From positions 179,673-243,672 of the forward strand of contig CANMOZ010000003.1 in assembly GCA_947499545.1 (NCBI GenBank): a stretch of DNA of 64,000 nt. The letters run 5' to 3'. The DNA is from an uncultured Saccharospirillaceae bacterium. GTDB lineage: Bacteria > Pseudomonadota > Gammaproteobacteria > Pseudomonadales > Oceanobacteraceae. The notes beneath the pieces were generated by a model, which was given only the letters and a program-made list of their open reading frames with translations, was not told the origin of the DNA and searched no databases. A program made the translations under genes and the position numbers. Shown one piece after another: positions 9,398-18,077 of the stretch; position 1 is the stretch's first letter, and every line of letters begins with the position of its first letter.

Positions 9398-10145
9398 AAA
9401 TGGGTTTTACAAAGGATTGATGCTTCCCGTTTTTCAAAACAAGCTTGCCGTTTTCTGGGTTTATTTCAAATTGCTTATTCATCAACGGAGTCAATGTATG
9501 ATCATCGTCATTTTTCCCAACTTGTATAATCATATTGTCGCCTTTTAGATAAATGTCTAAATTTTCTTCTTCATCAGAGTTGAGTGTTAGAAACCACCCT
9601 GGTGATAAATCAGGCATCAATCTAGCATCATTGTCTAACTTGCTTATTTCGCTATTTAAATCTTTTAAATCTTTCCATTGTATAGGTTTGGGCACTCTCT
9701 CATTTCTTTTGAGATAGAGCACGAACAGAACAGCTTGCGCTTCTGTGTAACCTCTACTTATAAACGTTCCTTTACTCGCGACCAATACATAAGCATTTAT
9801 ATTTGATTCTGATGTCACACCAATCAAAGGTGGTTGCCAGGTCGCCAAATAACGATTGCTATTGTGTTTAATACCCAGTTCTGCAACCTTAATAAGAGAG
9901 GGATTTGACACCTTCACCCAAAACACCTGACCATTTAATGCTCTATTTCTATCTTTGCAACTCATTAAATCCCAAAAGCGATACAAATCAAATTCTTTAT
10001 TTAACCAATAAAAGTGGCACCGATTTTTCTGGATTATTGAAAGTTCACTGCCATCATTAGGGATCGGAATAGATTCACTTGCTTGCAGCTTCAGACTTAA
10101 CAACAACACAAAGACCATCAAAGTGAAAATTGTTTTAAAATTCAT
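9378..10145 (-). CDS. Secreted protein of unknown function within the second minor-pilin operon
   Basis: A 255-residue protein with an N-terminal signal peptide (hydrophobic TIFTLMVFVLLLSLKLQAS, cleavage after QAS or nearby). The mature part has only two clear cysteines (NRCHFYW, LMSCKDR) and no domain that I recognise. Its start overlaps the end of the PilX-like gene by 4 bases (ATGA) and its end overlaps fimT, so it is firmly embedded in the operon. In the neighbouring canonical operon this slot (after pilX) is held by the small pilY2-position gene and pilY1. A role as a periplasmic partner or substitute tip protein for the second pilin set is an inference. Confidence 0.75.
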   Translation of the reverse strand: MNFKTIFTLMVFVLLLSLKLQASESIPIPNDGSELSIIQKNRCHFYWLNKEFDLYRFWDLMSCKDRNRALNGQVFWVKVSNPSLIKVAELGIKHNSNRYLATWQPPLIGVTSESNINAYVLVASKGTFISRGYTEAQAVLFVLYLKRNERVPKPIQWKDLKDLNSEISKLDNDARLMPDLSPGWFLTLNSDEEENLDIYLKGDNMIIQVGKNDDDHTLTPLMNKQFEINPENGKLVLKNGKHQSFVKPIYVYDLP

Positions 10146-10627
10146 ATTTTATCAGGTGTTTTTTCTGCCAATGACATACATATTCCAACAACTTTTTTCA
10201 TGTTTGAGAAAATACCGGCACCTTCAAAACCTGTTATACCTACTACCACTTCCAATTTAAGTGCATCATCATTAAAGTAACGATTATTAGAACAACCTCC
10301 TTTTGATATTAGGAATATTTCAAAATCACCAAACAAGCTTTTACTAATCGACTTTAACGGCATTGAATGGTTCGATTCGAACACAAGACCTGCATTTCTC
10401 TGAAACAGATGACAATCGGCTGAGTTCTTAACGCAGGCTTTCAAATTGCTAACTTGAGCTTGGCTCTCATACGCCAGTTCATATTTAATTGTTTTTAATA
10501 GCTGATTCCTCTGCGAAGATTGCAGCCCTAAAAGCACTTGAGTCATCAAGGTTGCTAAACTCAACGCACACAACACCAAAAATATCAAAACAGGGACTAA
10601 AATAAATGCCTTTGAATCCTTATGCAT
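10142..10627 (-). CDS. PilX-like minor pilin, second set
   Basis: A 161-residue protein with the topology of a PilX/GspK-type pilin: short basic start (MHKDSKA) then a hydrophobic helix FILVPVLIFLVLCALSLATL. The residue before the helix is alanine instead of the glycine normally required by prepilin peptidase, and there is no glutamate at position 5. PilX-type pilins often lack Glu5. The body has a helix (LLKTIKYELAYESQ) and paired cysteines (KACVKNSADC). It is located between the PilW-like gene (18-base gap) and the 255-residue secreted protein. Whether it is processed by PilD is uncertain. Confidence 0.7.
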   Translation of the reverse strand: MHKDSKAFILVPVLIFLVLCALSLATLMTQVLLGLQSSQRNQLLKTIKYELAYESQAQVSNLKACVKNSADCHLFQRNAGLVFESNHSMPLKSISKSLFGDFEIFLISKGGCSNNRYFNDDALKLEVVVGITGFEGAGIFSNMKKVVGICMSLAEKTPDKI

Positions 10628-10645
10628 GATTGAGTCTTCTGATTA

Positions 10646-11323
10646 TTACAATTGGTTGTGCAATCTCCATGAGGAGAAATATGTGTGTTCTTGTTTTTCT
10701 AGTTCACTTCTAACAACAATCCGCACAGAAATACTGCTTTTGATGATTGAATACTCAAGAGATACAACATCATCCACAAGCACTTCGACTGAATTTTTAA
10801 ACTGACTGCAACGCGATTCATCTACCAACGGCAATTCACACCACTCACTTTCTATTTTAACCCATGTTTTGCATAGCAACCGGTTTCTCGCACCAACCCA
10901 AATCAACGTCAAATAATCTTGAACATTACCGACATCTGAAAGGTGATCTATTCTTGAACCTTCACACGAATACTTAACATGCGAGGGAGGCTTCATTCTA
11001 AAACTCAGCATTTGTTGTTCATTAGATCGGGTATATTGAAGCATCTTCTGATACATCTCACCTGAAATGCCTTGAAACCCAACACTGTATTTATGATTAA
11101 AACCTGCTAAACCTGCATATTCATCGAGCAAATCCATAACAAACTGTGTTTTATTATTTAACGACATTTGAGCATTAAAAGACCGATGTATTTTTTCCAT
11201 TGCACTTGTTAATGAAAACACACTACCAAGCAATATCAACCCAAGACTCAAAGCAATCAGCACTTCTAACAAACTGAAGCCGCTTGTCTTATTTACCTCT
11301 ACATAGCAATTGTATTTACCCAA
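10646..11323 (-). CDS. PilW-like minor pilin, second set
   Basis: A 225-residue PilW-type pilin: processing site TSG then FSLLEVLIALSLGLILLGSVF with Glu5, followed by a helix with MSLNNKTQFVMDLLDEYAGLAGF that corresponds to the PilW NIQEAGRFA region. Cysteines near the middle (YSCEGS, RLLCKT, EWCELP) may form disulfides. It is clearly shorter and more AT-rich than the canonical PilW four kilobases downstream and is not a recent copy of it. Its start overlaps the end of the PilV-like gene by 25 bases. Confidence 0.8.
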   Translation of the reverse strand: MGKYNCYVEVNKTSGFSLLEVLIALSLGLILLGSVFSLTSAMEKIHRSFNAQMSLNNKTQFVMDLLDEYAGLAGFNHKYSVGFQGISGEMYQKMLQYTRSNEQQMLSFRMKPPSHVKYSCEGSRIDHLSDVGNVQDYLTLIWVGARNRLLCKTWVKIESEWCELPLVDESRCSQFKNSVEVLVDDVVSLEYSIIKSSISVRIVVRSELEKQEHTYFSSWRLHNQL

Positions 11324-11772
11324 CGATTTTTCTCACCCATAACGCTCCAGCCCAACCCCACTATACAAGCATTAAAACTTAATGCATTTTGCCAGCAACA
11401 AACCCCAACCTCTGGCTGTTGTAGTTTCATCAATTGAGTGCAAATATCATTATTAATGTTATCTAAGCCACCACAACCTACTTTTACAGGCGTTAATTTC
11501 AGCATTTCTTTATCGCAACGATTTTTCAAGTCTAAACTATCGATGTGCACCCTTATGTTTTCAACCAAAGCTTGGTAAACCCACTGGCTTCTTTCATATG
11601 AATCAATCTTTAGAATAGAATGAAACACCCACTGCTGGGCATGTAATATACCTCCGACCAAAACACACAATATCGACATCGCTACCAACAGCTCAATCAG
11701 ACTGAACCCTCTCATGCTATCCAAGCATGAAGGTTGATCTTTACTATTTCTTGCCATGATTGATAAATTCAA
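11299..11772 (-). CDS. PilV-like minor pilin, second set
   Basis: A 157-residue pilin with processing site MRG and helix FSLIELLVAMSILCVLVGGILHA. It has Glu5 and a cysteine inside the membrane helix. The rest is short and cysteine-rich (NRCDKEML, KVGCGG, DICTQL, GVCCWQNALSFNACIVG), which suggests a compact disulfide-linked head. By position it is the first gene of a set PilV-PilW-PilX-secreted-FimT, so PilV-like by order and size; sequence similarity to the canonical PilV is limited to the N terminus. The 230 bases upstream, to pilR, should hold its promoter. Confidence 0.75.
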   Translation of the reverse strand: MNLSIMARNSKDQPSCLDSMRGFSLIELLVAMSILCVLVGGILHAQQWVFHSILKIDSYERSQWVYQALVENIRVHIDSLDLKNRCDKEMLKLTPVKVGCGGLDNINNDICTQLMKLQQPEVGVCCWQNALSFNACIVGLGWSVMGEKNRWVNTIAM

Positions 11773-11948
11773 CGAACCATTCTTAATGATTAAGATCAGA
11801 AATTATTATTGTGTTTAATTTATTTTCTAATCACATAGACTGCTAGCTTTAGACAGCAATCACAACTAACCATTCGACTAGAATTAACTTTAATAATTAT
11901 TAAAAAACAATTACGACTAAGACAAAGGGAGGGGAAATGGTTTTTAGA

Positions 11949-11977
11949 TCGCCAGCATCCACAGGTTGCACTGGCGA
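11949..11977 (-). other. Inverted repeat downstream of pilR
   Basis: TCGCCAG and CTGGCGA, 15 bases apart, lie 26 bases past the pilR stop. There is no run of T on the minus strand after it, so it is at best a weak or Rho-assisted terminator, or a palindromic protein site upstream of the PilV-like gene. Confidence 0.35.
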
Positions 11978-12002
11978 CCGAAGAATAGCTATTAACTGAT
12001 TA

Positions 12003-13340
12003 TCAATCAATTTGAAGTTTCTTTAAGCGATAACGCATTTGCCTAAAACTGATTCCAAGGAACTTAGCTGCCGCCGTTTTATTCCATTTGTTTTTTTCAA
12101 GCGCCTCACGCACCAGGGTTCGCTCGATATCTTCTAAATAGTCTTCCAGCGTATAGCTCTCAGAAAATTCAATAGGTTTGGCATCATCCTTTTTATTTGC
12201 GGTAACCGAGCTCCAAGCGGATAAACGCAAATCTTGCTGTTTTATCAGAGTATCATCGGTCATCGCGACTGCTCGCTGGATAATGTTCTCCAGTTCTCGC
12301 ATATTCCCAGGAAAGCTGTAGTGTTTGAGTGTATTCAATGCATCATCATGAAACCCTTTGATGGGAATTTGATTTTGCTTACAATACCGCTCAAGCAGCG
12401 TTTGAGCTAGTTCGGGAATATCTTCCCTGTGCTCTCTTAGTGGTGGGATATACACATCAATGACGTTTAATAAATAATATAAATCTTGCCCAAACTCCCC
12501 ACTTTGAACAGCGTCTTGTAAATCACTTTCACACGCGCTCATCAAGCGCACGCTTGGTAATTCATTTTCCGTATCCATTAAAGGACTGTTTAATTCTTGT
12601 AAGAATCTCAGAAGTTTAGCTTGGATATGAATTGGCAATTCAATCACATCATCCAGAAACAGCGTCCCGCCTTCGGCTTGCTGCAATATGCCCGGACGAT
12701 CTGAAGTGCTACCAAACAGTTCTTTTTCCATTAAGTCCTGCGGCATCGCTCCACAGTTCACCACGACAAAGGGAGCATCTCGTCTGGGGCTGCTTTCATG
12801 AATCGCCCTGGCAACCAACTCTTTTCCCGTTCCAGATTCCCCTGCAATAAAAACAGCCGCTTGGCTACGACCAACACGTTTAATGCGTTCACGTAAACGC
12901 ACCATTTCATCGCTGGAGCCCAGTATCTGCCCAATTGCTCGCTCCGCTTGTGGCGTAAGACCTGGCTCTTCAACTAAATCGATACCGGCGTTGACTAGGT
13001 CGCGTAATTTATCGAGCTGAACCGGCTTGGATACAAAATCATAAGCGCCGGCCTTCATTGCTTCAATGGCCAACGCCATGTTGCCATGAGCCGTGATCAC
13101 TGCAACGGGTAGCTGTGGATACTCTTCTTGAATGTAACGCACTAAATCAATGCCATCCCCATCGGGTAAACGCATATCCGTGATGCAAAGGTCGACGCCC
13201 TCTTTTAAACGACGTTTTGCTTGGTCGACATCAGCAGCTGTGTGAACCTCCAACCCCATACGTGTTAGGGTCATGTCCAACAAATCCAGTAAGTCAATTT
13301 CGTCATCAACCACTAGAATTTTGTGAGTTGTTGTATTCAC
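12003..13340 (-). CDS. pilR: PilR-like response regulator with a degenerate sigma-54 activation domain
   Basis: A 445-residue regulator from GTG at 13340, chosen because it overlaps the pilS stop as GTGA and follows GGGAGGAG; a longer frame to 13391 lacks support. Receiver domain: D12/D13, phosphoacceptor D55, K105. AAA+ domain: intact Walker A GESGTGKE at 165-172. After LFG at 206-208 the GAFTGA loop that contacts sigma-54 is missing; the sequence runs straight to STSDRPGILQQ. Walker B ends LDD instead of LDE (228-229). The arginine motif FRxDLYYRL reads FGQDLYYLL (281-289). The Fis-type helix-turn-helix NKTAAAKFLGISFRQMRYRL is intact. It is a PilR orthologue by synteny and by its C terminus, but probably cannot activate sigma-54 polymerase in the usual way. 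Confidence 0.88.
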   Translation of the reverse strand: MNTTTHKILVVDDEIDLLDLLDMTLTRMGLEVHTAADVDQAKRRLKEGVDLCITDMRLPDGDGIDLVRYIQEEYPQLPVAVITAHGNMALAIEAMKAGAYDFVSKPVQLDKLRDLVNAGIDLVEEPGLTPQAERAIGQILGSSDEMVRLRERIKRVGRSQAAVFIAGESGTGKELVARAIHESSPRRDAPFVVVNCGAMPQDLMEKELFGSTSDRPGILQQAEGGTLFLDDVIELPIHIQAKLLRFLQELNSPLMDTENELPSVRLMSACESDLQDAVQSGEFGQDLYYLLNVIDVYIPPLREHREDIPELAQTLLERYCKQNQIPIKGFHDDALNTLKHYSFPGNMRELENIIQRAVAMTDDTLIKQQDLRLSAWSSVTANKKDDAKPIEFSESYTLEDYLEDIERTLVREALEKNKWNKTAAAKFLGISFRQMRYRLKKLQID

Positions 13341-14914
13341 AAGCTCCTCCCTTGCTGGCTGAATAGCCTTGGCAATACAATCTGGAAACATGCCCCCCCA
13401 CCATTTCTAGGGACATAACGAATATGGGCTTGATTAGCCTCGCAAAGTTCTCGGCACAAGTACAGCCCCAAGCCAACACCTGAAGAGCGTGTTGTGAAAA
13501 AGGGCTCAAACAGATGTTCAATGTTCGCCTCGGGAACACCGGGGCCATCATCTGACAAGCTCAATACATGTCGCTGATATGCCCGATCTTCATGAAGCTC
13601 AAGGTATAATCTTGGCGACCCATCCGCTGAATGCTGTTTTGCATTCTCCACTAAGTTATCCAGTATTTGAGTCAAATGAATTTTATCGAAAGCCACTTGA
13701 ATAGCATCCTCATTGGGTAATTTAAGCCCAATCATGGAACCGACCTCACGCTTTTGCTCAACGTAATTCTGTAACCAGTCCGCTAAATCGAACGCTTTAC
13801 TCTCAGTTTTCTTACGCCTAGCAAGCGCCAGAATACTTTCGATCAGCTCATTAATACGAATGGCATTGGTGTTAATAATACGAATAAGTTTTTGATCTTC
13901 GGGGGAGCGCGCTTCAATGTCACCAAAGAGTTGCGCAGCATGGCTGATTGCTCCCAATGGATTCCGTACTTCATGTGCAATACTCGCGGTTAACTGGCCA
14001 AGCGATCTTAATTTTAAGTCCTGGGCCCGCTCTTTCACTTCTGCGCTGTCTTCTGCAAACACAATGGCTTCTTGGTGACCACTGATATCAATACACTGAA
14101 TGTGCAAATCTAAGGGAATGCCCGCTTCGACCAACGGGCGCCCACTCCAAGTATTGTTTTGATCCTCTAACCATTGATGGTAATACTCAATCAAAGGTTC
14201 AGGCGCTCTTGCCACTTCAAAGTCCTCATTCACACCCATAAATCGGCGAATGGCCGTATTGCTCATGAGCACTTCATTGTGCTCATTGAGGACCAATACA
14301 CCGGTGTTCATTCTATCCACAATCAGGTCATTTAATTGTTGGTATTTTGCAATGTGACGACTCTGCTCTTCTGCCAAGTCGATGGTCATGAACAAACGGC
14401 TTTGTAAGCTTTGAAGCAGCAACGCAATTAAAAAGTAGCTGCTGCCAAATGCCCCTATGGCCAAAGGGTTAACACTTAAACCTCTCTGATTGAGGGCGAT
14501 GGACAATACCATAATGCTGAGAGTCGCTATGGCGGCTACCAAAAGCCCAAATAACCGGTGCAGCGTGAGGTTGGCAAAAAGGACAGTTACCAAGAGCGAC
14601 ATAGCCAACCCTTGCTCTAAACCACCACTGGAATAGATCAAGCCAGTAATAATGGCTATATCGAAGAAGAAAAGCGCCACCTTGTACTGAGCCCGAAGGT
14701 GCGTCCGCCGAACCGCTAAAACCGATACGGTCAGTGCCAGAAACAAATAGGCTGATACCAGAATCGGGAAAAAGCGTTTTGCCAAAAAGCCTAAATTAAT
14801 AAAATCAATCGAAAAAGTGTAAATAGATAGCAAAAAACTGGAAACGGCTACCAGGTAAAGGCCATAAAAACGAAAAATGCCAGGAGTATTCAGTTCAAGA
14901 CTGTCACGATTCAT
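13337..14914 (-). CDS. pilS: PilS sensor histidine kinase
   Basis: A 525-residue inner-membrane kinase. About six membrane segments fill residues 15-190. A PAS-like region follows, with VLNEHNEVLMSNTAIRRFMG. The HisKA dimerisation helix contains the phospho-accepting H-box LTASIAHEVRNPLG. The ATPase domain has the N box DNLVENAKQHS, G1 LSDDGPGVP, F box LFEPFFTTR and G2 GVGLGLYLC. All catalytic motifs are intact, in contrast with its partner PilR. In pseudomonads PilS senses pilin levels in the membrane and controls pilA through PilR. The two genes overlap by 4 bases. It is divergent from nadE with a 115-base shared promoter region. Confidence 0.93.
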   Translation of the reverse strand: MNRDSLELNTPGIFRFYGLYLVAVSSFLLSIYTFSIDFINLGFLAKRFFPILVSAYLFLALTVSVLAVRRTHLRAQYKVALFFFDIAIITGLIYSSGGLEQGLAMSLLVTVLFANLTLHRLFGLLVAAIATLSIMVLSIALNQRGLSVNPLAIGAFGSSYFLIALLLQSLQSRLFMTIDLAEEQSRHIAKYQQLNDLIVDRMNTGVLVLNEHNEVLMSNTAIRRFMGVNEDFEVARAPEPLIEYYHQWLEDQNNTWSGRPLVEAGIPLDLHIQCIDISGHQEAIVFAEDSAEVKERAQDLKLRSLGQLTASIAHEVRNPLGAISHAAQLFGDIEARSPEDQKLIRIINTNAIRINELIESILALARRKKTESKAFDLADWLQNYVEQKREVGSMIGLKLPNEDAIQVAFDKIHLTQILDNLVENAKQHSADGSPRLYLELHEDRAYQRHVLSLSDDGPGVPEANIEHLFEPFFTTRSSGVGLGLYLCRELCEANQAHIRYVPRNGGGACFQIVLPRLFSQQGRSL

Positions 14915-15029
14915 AGGTATACTTCGGTTAGCCCACTTATTTAGGTCAAATGGCGAAGGTCGAATGGGCCAGAGCCGCTTAAACCTTGGGCATCCATAAT
15001 CGGTTTATCTTTGACAAGGGTAGTCGTAA

Positions 15030-16664
15030 ATGAGTACTGACATCCAAATCGCCATCGCCCAAGTCAACCTCGTGGTTGGTGATATAGAGGGCAACGTAGA
15101 GCGGGTGCTAGATGAAAGCCGCACCGCTATGCGTCAAGGGGCCGATATTATCCTATTTCCCGAATTGACTCTAACCTCTTACCCACCAGAAGATTTACTG
15201 TTACGGCCCAGCTTGGATTTGCGGATTGAAGCTGCCCTCGCACGCCTATTAAGCGAACAGCTGGATATCCATATGGTCATTGGTTATCCCAAACGCATTG
15301 ATGGGAAGCTATACAACATGGCGGGCGTTATTCACAAAGGCCAGCTTGTGAGCGAGTATCGCAAACAATGCCTACCCAATTACCAAGTTTTCGACGAAAA
15401 GCGATACTTTGCCCCCGGCGATCAACCTTGCGTATTCACGCTTAAAGGTTCCCAGTTCGGTGTCATCATTTGTGAAGACATGTGGACACCGGCACCGGCT
15501 GAGCAATCTAAAATCGCTGGCGCACAATGCCTTCTTGTACTCAACGCTTCTCCTTTCCATATTGATAAATCCGAAGATCGCTTAGCCGCTGCCTCCAAAA
15601 GAGTTCAAGACACGGGGTTGCCGCTGATATATGCGAACTTGATTGGCGGCCAAGATGAGCTGATTTTCGATGGCAGTTCTTTTGTTGTCGATGCAGCAGG
15701 GACTATTTGCAGTCAGGCACCTTCTTTTCAAGAAGCCTTGCACTTCCAAACACTCAAAATTGATACCCACAATGGCTCTGTAATCCCCGACCAAGGCGAC
15801 ATGCAATCGCCACAAGATCAGCTGGCCATCATTTATCAAGCGCTTGTTTTAGGTGTTCGAGATTACGTCAATAAAAACGGCTTTCCTGGCGTTATCCTCG
15901 GACTATCCGGCGGCATTGATTCGGCATTAACCTTGGCCATTGCACACGATGCCTTAGGTAAAGACCGCGTCGAGGCGGTCATGATGCCGTTTAAATACAC
16001 CTCATCAATGAGCCTTGAAGATGCGGAAGCAGAAGCCAATGCGTTAGGGGTCCATTACCGCGTTCTGTCGATTGAACCCATGTTTAATGCCTTTATGGAA
16101 ACCCTTTCTCCTGAATTTGAGAATGCGCCAAAGGATACAACGGAAGAAAACCTTCAAGCCCGCTGCCGTGGCGTATTGCTGATGGCCTTATCGAACAAGC
16201 AAGGGCATTTGGTTCTGACCACGGGCAATAAAAGCGAAATGGCTGTTGGCTACGCGACTCTATATGGCGACATGGTTGGTGGTTATAGCGCGTTAAAAGA
16301 CCTTTATAAAACGCTGGTGTTTGATCTTGCACGCTACCGAAATCAGCTTTCCCCTGTGATTCCAGAACGCGTCATTACCCGACCCCCATCAGCAGAACTA
16401 GCCCCCGACCAACAAGACAGCGATTCTTTGCCAGATTATTCAGTGTTAGATGCCATTCTTGAGCTTTATATTGAAGGCGATCAAAGCGCAGAAGCCATTG
16501 TTGCAGCAGGGTTTGAAAAAGAGGATGTCTATTCGGTCCTGAAAAAAGTTGATCGAAATGAATACAAAAGACGCCAAGCGCCGATTGGCGTTCGCTTAAC
16601 CAAAAGAGGATTTGGTCGAGATCGACGTTACCCTGTCACATCAAAGTGGGGGGTGGGACTTTAA
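15030..16664 (+). CDS. nadE: Glutamine-dependent NAD+ synthetase
   Basis: A 544-residue two-domain cytoplasmic enzyme making NAD+ from nicotinate adenine dinucleotide, ATP and glutamine. The N-terminal nitrilase-like glutaminase domain has the catalytic triad at E45 (FPELTLTSYPPED), K112 (EYRKQCLPNY) and C148 (VIICEDMW). The C-terminal synthetase domain has the ATP pyrophosphatase loop LGLSGGIDSALTL at about residue 289 and LTTGNKSE. Length fits the compact bacterial glutamine-dependent form (about 540). The ATG follows a region with GACAAGGG. A GC-rich inverted repeat (GGCGGGC/GTCCGCC) lies just after its stop. Confidence 0.96.
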   Translation: MSTDIQIAIAQVNLVVGDIEGNVERVLDESRTAMRQGADIILFPELTLTSYPPEDLLLRPSLDLRIEAALARLLSEQLDIHMVIGYPKRIDGKLYNMAGVIHKGQLVSEYRKQCLPNYQVFDEKRYFAPGDQPCVFTLKGSQFGVIICEDMWTPAPAEQSKIAGAQCLLVLNASPFHIDKSEDRLAAASKRVQDTGLPLIYANLIGGQDELIFDGSSFVVDAAGTICSQAPSFQEALHFQTLKIDTHNGSVIPDQGDMQSPQDQLAIIYQALVLGVRDYVNKNGFPGVILGLSGGIDSALTLAIAHDALGKDRVEAVMMPFKYTSSMSLEDAEAEANALGVHYRVLSIEPMFNAFMETLSPEFENAPKDTTEENLQARCRGVLLMALSNKQGHLVLTTGNKSEMAVGYATLYGDMVGGYSALKDLYKTLVFDLARYRNQLSPVIPERVITRPPSAELAPDQQDSDSLPDYSVLDAILELYIEGDQSAEAIVAAGFEKEDVYSVLKKVDRNEYKRRQAPIGVRLTKRGFGRDRRYPVTSKWGVGL

Positions 16665-16830
16665 CCTTCCTTATGCAAAGGCGGGCCGATATTGTCCGCC
16701 TCCGACCTAGACAGCTCAAACACATCTTTTGTAGCCTCCCTATCGCAATCACCTGCTCTAATTGAATAACGATAAAAAAGCATCTCATTACGTGATCACT
16801 ACGCCTTGACTGAGAGACTCATTTTATAAA

Positions 16831-17226
16831 ATGAATAAAGGAGTCTTCCCATTCATGATTACCCGTATAAAACCTTGTCAGCAATGGCTGATGAAGCTAT
16901 GTTTTCTTTGTCTCGCCTTGTACGCATCCAATTCACTCGCGACGGACTCATCCACTCTAAAACTAAAAAACGTTCAGGTCATACAAGCCGCCTATCAGCC
17001 CTATATCGCATTACTCTTCAATCAACCCATCCCTGACACCACTCAACTTTACTTAGATGGTGTGCGTCATGCTTTCACTTATGTCACCACCGATCATCAA
17101 CTGATCAAAGCAGCGCTTGCATCACTTGAGCGCCCTCAGGTCGCAGAATTAAAAAACTCAACAGACTCCATTCATATTGCATTAGGCGAACATCGGAGTG
17201 AGCGTTCTCTGGAGGGGCGTCCATGA
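16831..17226 (+). CDS. Secreted protein of unknown function
   Basis: A 131-residue protein with a signal peptide (hydrophobic stretch WLMKLCFLCLALYAS, cleavage near SLA-TDS). The better start may be the second ATG at 16855, which follows AAAGGAG more closely than the first. The mature part is short, with predicted beta character (IALLFNQPIPDTTQLYLDG). No domain recognised. Its stop overlaps the start of the next gene as ATGA, and the end of its coding region contains that gene's GGAGGGG ribosome site. The two therefore form a translationally coupled pair of exported proteins. Confidence 0.7.
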   Translation: MNKGVFPFMITRIKPCQQWLMKLCFLCLALYASNSLATDSSTLKLKNVQVIQAAYQPYIALLFNQPIPDTTQLYLDGVRHAFTYVTTDHQLIKAALASLERPQVAELKNSTDSIHIALGEHRSERSLEGRP

Positions 17227-18077
17227 TGAAAAATATGTGTTCAAGACTGATGGCCTTTTTACATAACGCTTTGGTTCTGGGTGTTATGAATGCTGCATTC
17301 ATCTCTAATACCCAAGCCGTTCCTGCTGAAGTCTTTGGGTACCTTAAAGTAAATTTATTTGAATACCATCAACGCCTATTTGATGCTCAAGGAAATGAAA
17401 TTACCTATCCAGACAGTCACCTCATTGATTTAGCCTTCGATTCTGATCCTCCACAAACCTTATTTTCAAACGACACTCCACTGGGTGAAGACATTACCGT
17501 TCATTTTGCCGATGACGATGATTGGGCAAGAGCCATCACATCCGTGGTTAAACTGGATGACAGTGGCAACCCAAATCGTCATGAAACGCTTAACTGGCAT
17601 GTTGAACCGGGCAAGCTCATCATCAATGGACGCTCAAGACCTTTAGAGGGTTTTAACGGCCGACATTTTATTGAGGTGCGTGCTCGCGGATATACCCCAA
17701 GGTATGCCACTTTGCATTTGGTCAAGCCCTCACCCAAGCTGTACGTCGTTCAAGGACGGCCGCTGTACGCTGGGCAAGAGGTTCCGCTGAAACTCAAACC
17801 TTTTCAGTACCGTTTTCAAAACCCGATCTACCAGGTCAGTGTGAATGGCTTTGAATTAGCGCCTCATGAATACCGATTAGCGGCGGACCGAATTACGCTG
17901 CTCAATCACGTCATTCGAAACCAAGGGAAGCATCGTGTGCAAATTAAAGCTTGGGGTTACGAAAATGTTGAGCGAACCTTAGTCATAAACCCAGCTACGG
18001 GGCCTTTGCCTACGGTACCTGAACCCCCGACTCCCGCTACTCCTTTGCCCCCACATTTAATGGTGAAGGGCCCTTAA
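17223..18077 (+). CDS. Secreted protein with hemoblobin-interacting (DUF1533)-like repeats, probably the 5' part of a frameshifted gene
   Basis: A 284-codon frame with a signal peptide (LGVMNAAFISNTQA). From about residue 75 two beta-rich repeats follow the pattern of the DUF1533 / hemoblobin-interacting domain: repeat one spans AITSVVKLDD to IEVRARGYTPRYATLHL, repeat two spans YQVSVNGFELAPHEYRL to VQIKAWGYENVERTLVI. The key marker is the A-x-GY near the end of each repeat. The frame then enters a Pro/Thr-rich linker and stops. The continuation, including what looks like a third repeat, is in the next frame. Adding one C in the run at 18048-18052 would join both parts into one protein of about 490 residues. 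The domain name is from memory; a role in surface binding is unproven. Confidence 0.65.
   Translation: MMKNMCSRLMAFLHNALVLGVMNAAFISNTQAVPAEVFGYLKVNLFEYHQRLFDAQGNEITYPDSHLIDLAFDSDPPQTLFSNDTPLGEDITVHFADDDDWARAITSVVKLDDSGNPNRHETLNWHVEPGKLIINGRSRPLEGFNGRHFIEVRARGYTPRYATLHLVKPSPKLYVVQGRPLYAGQEVPLKLKPFQYRFQNPIYQVSVNGFELAPHEYRLAADRITLLNHVIRNQGKHRVQIKAWGYENVERTLVINPATGPLPTVPEPPTPATPLPPHLMVKGP

Noticed and set aside
13341-13391. N-terminal extension of PilR to an upstream ATG
   Set aside because: The GTG at 13340 has a strong ribosome site and the GTGA overlap with pilS; the extension lies wholly inside pilS.
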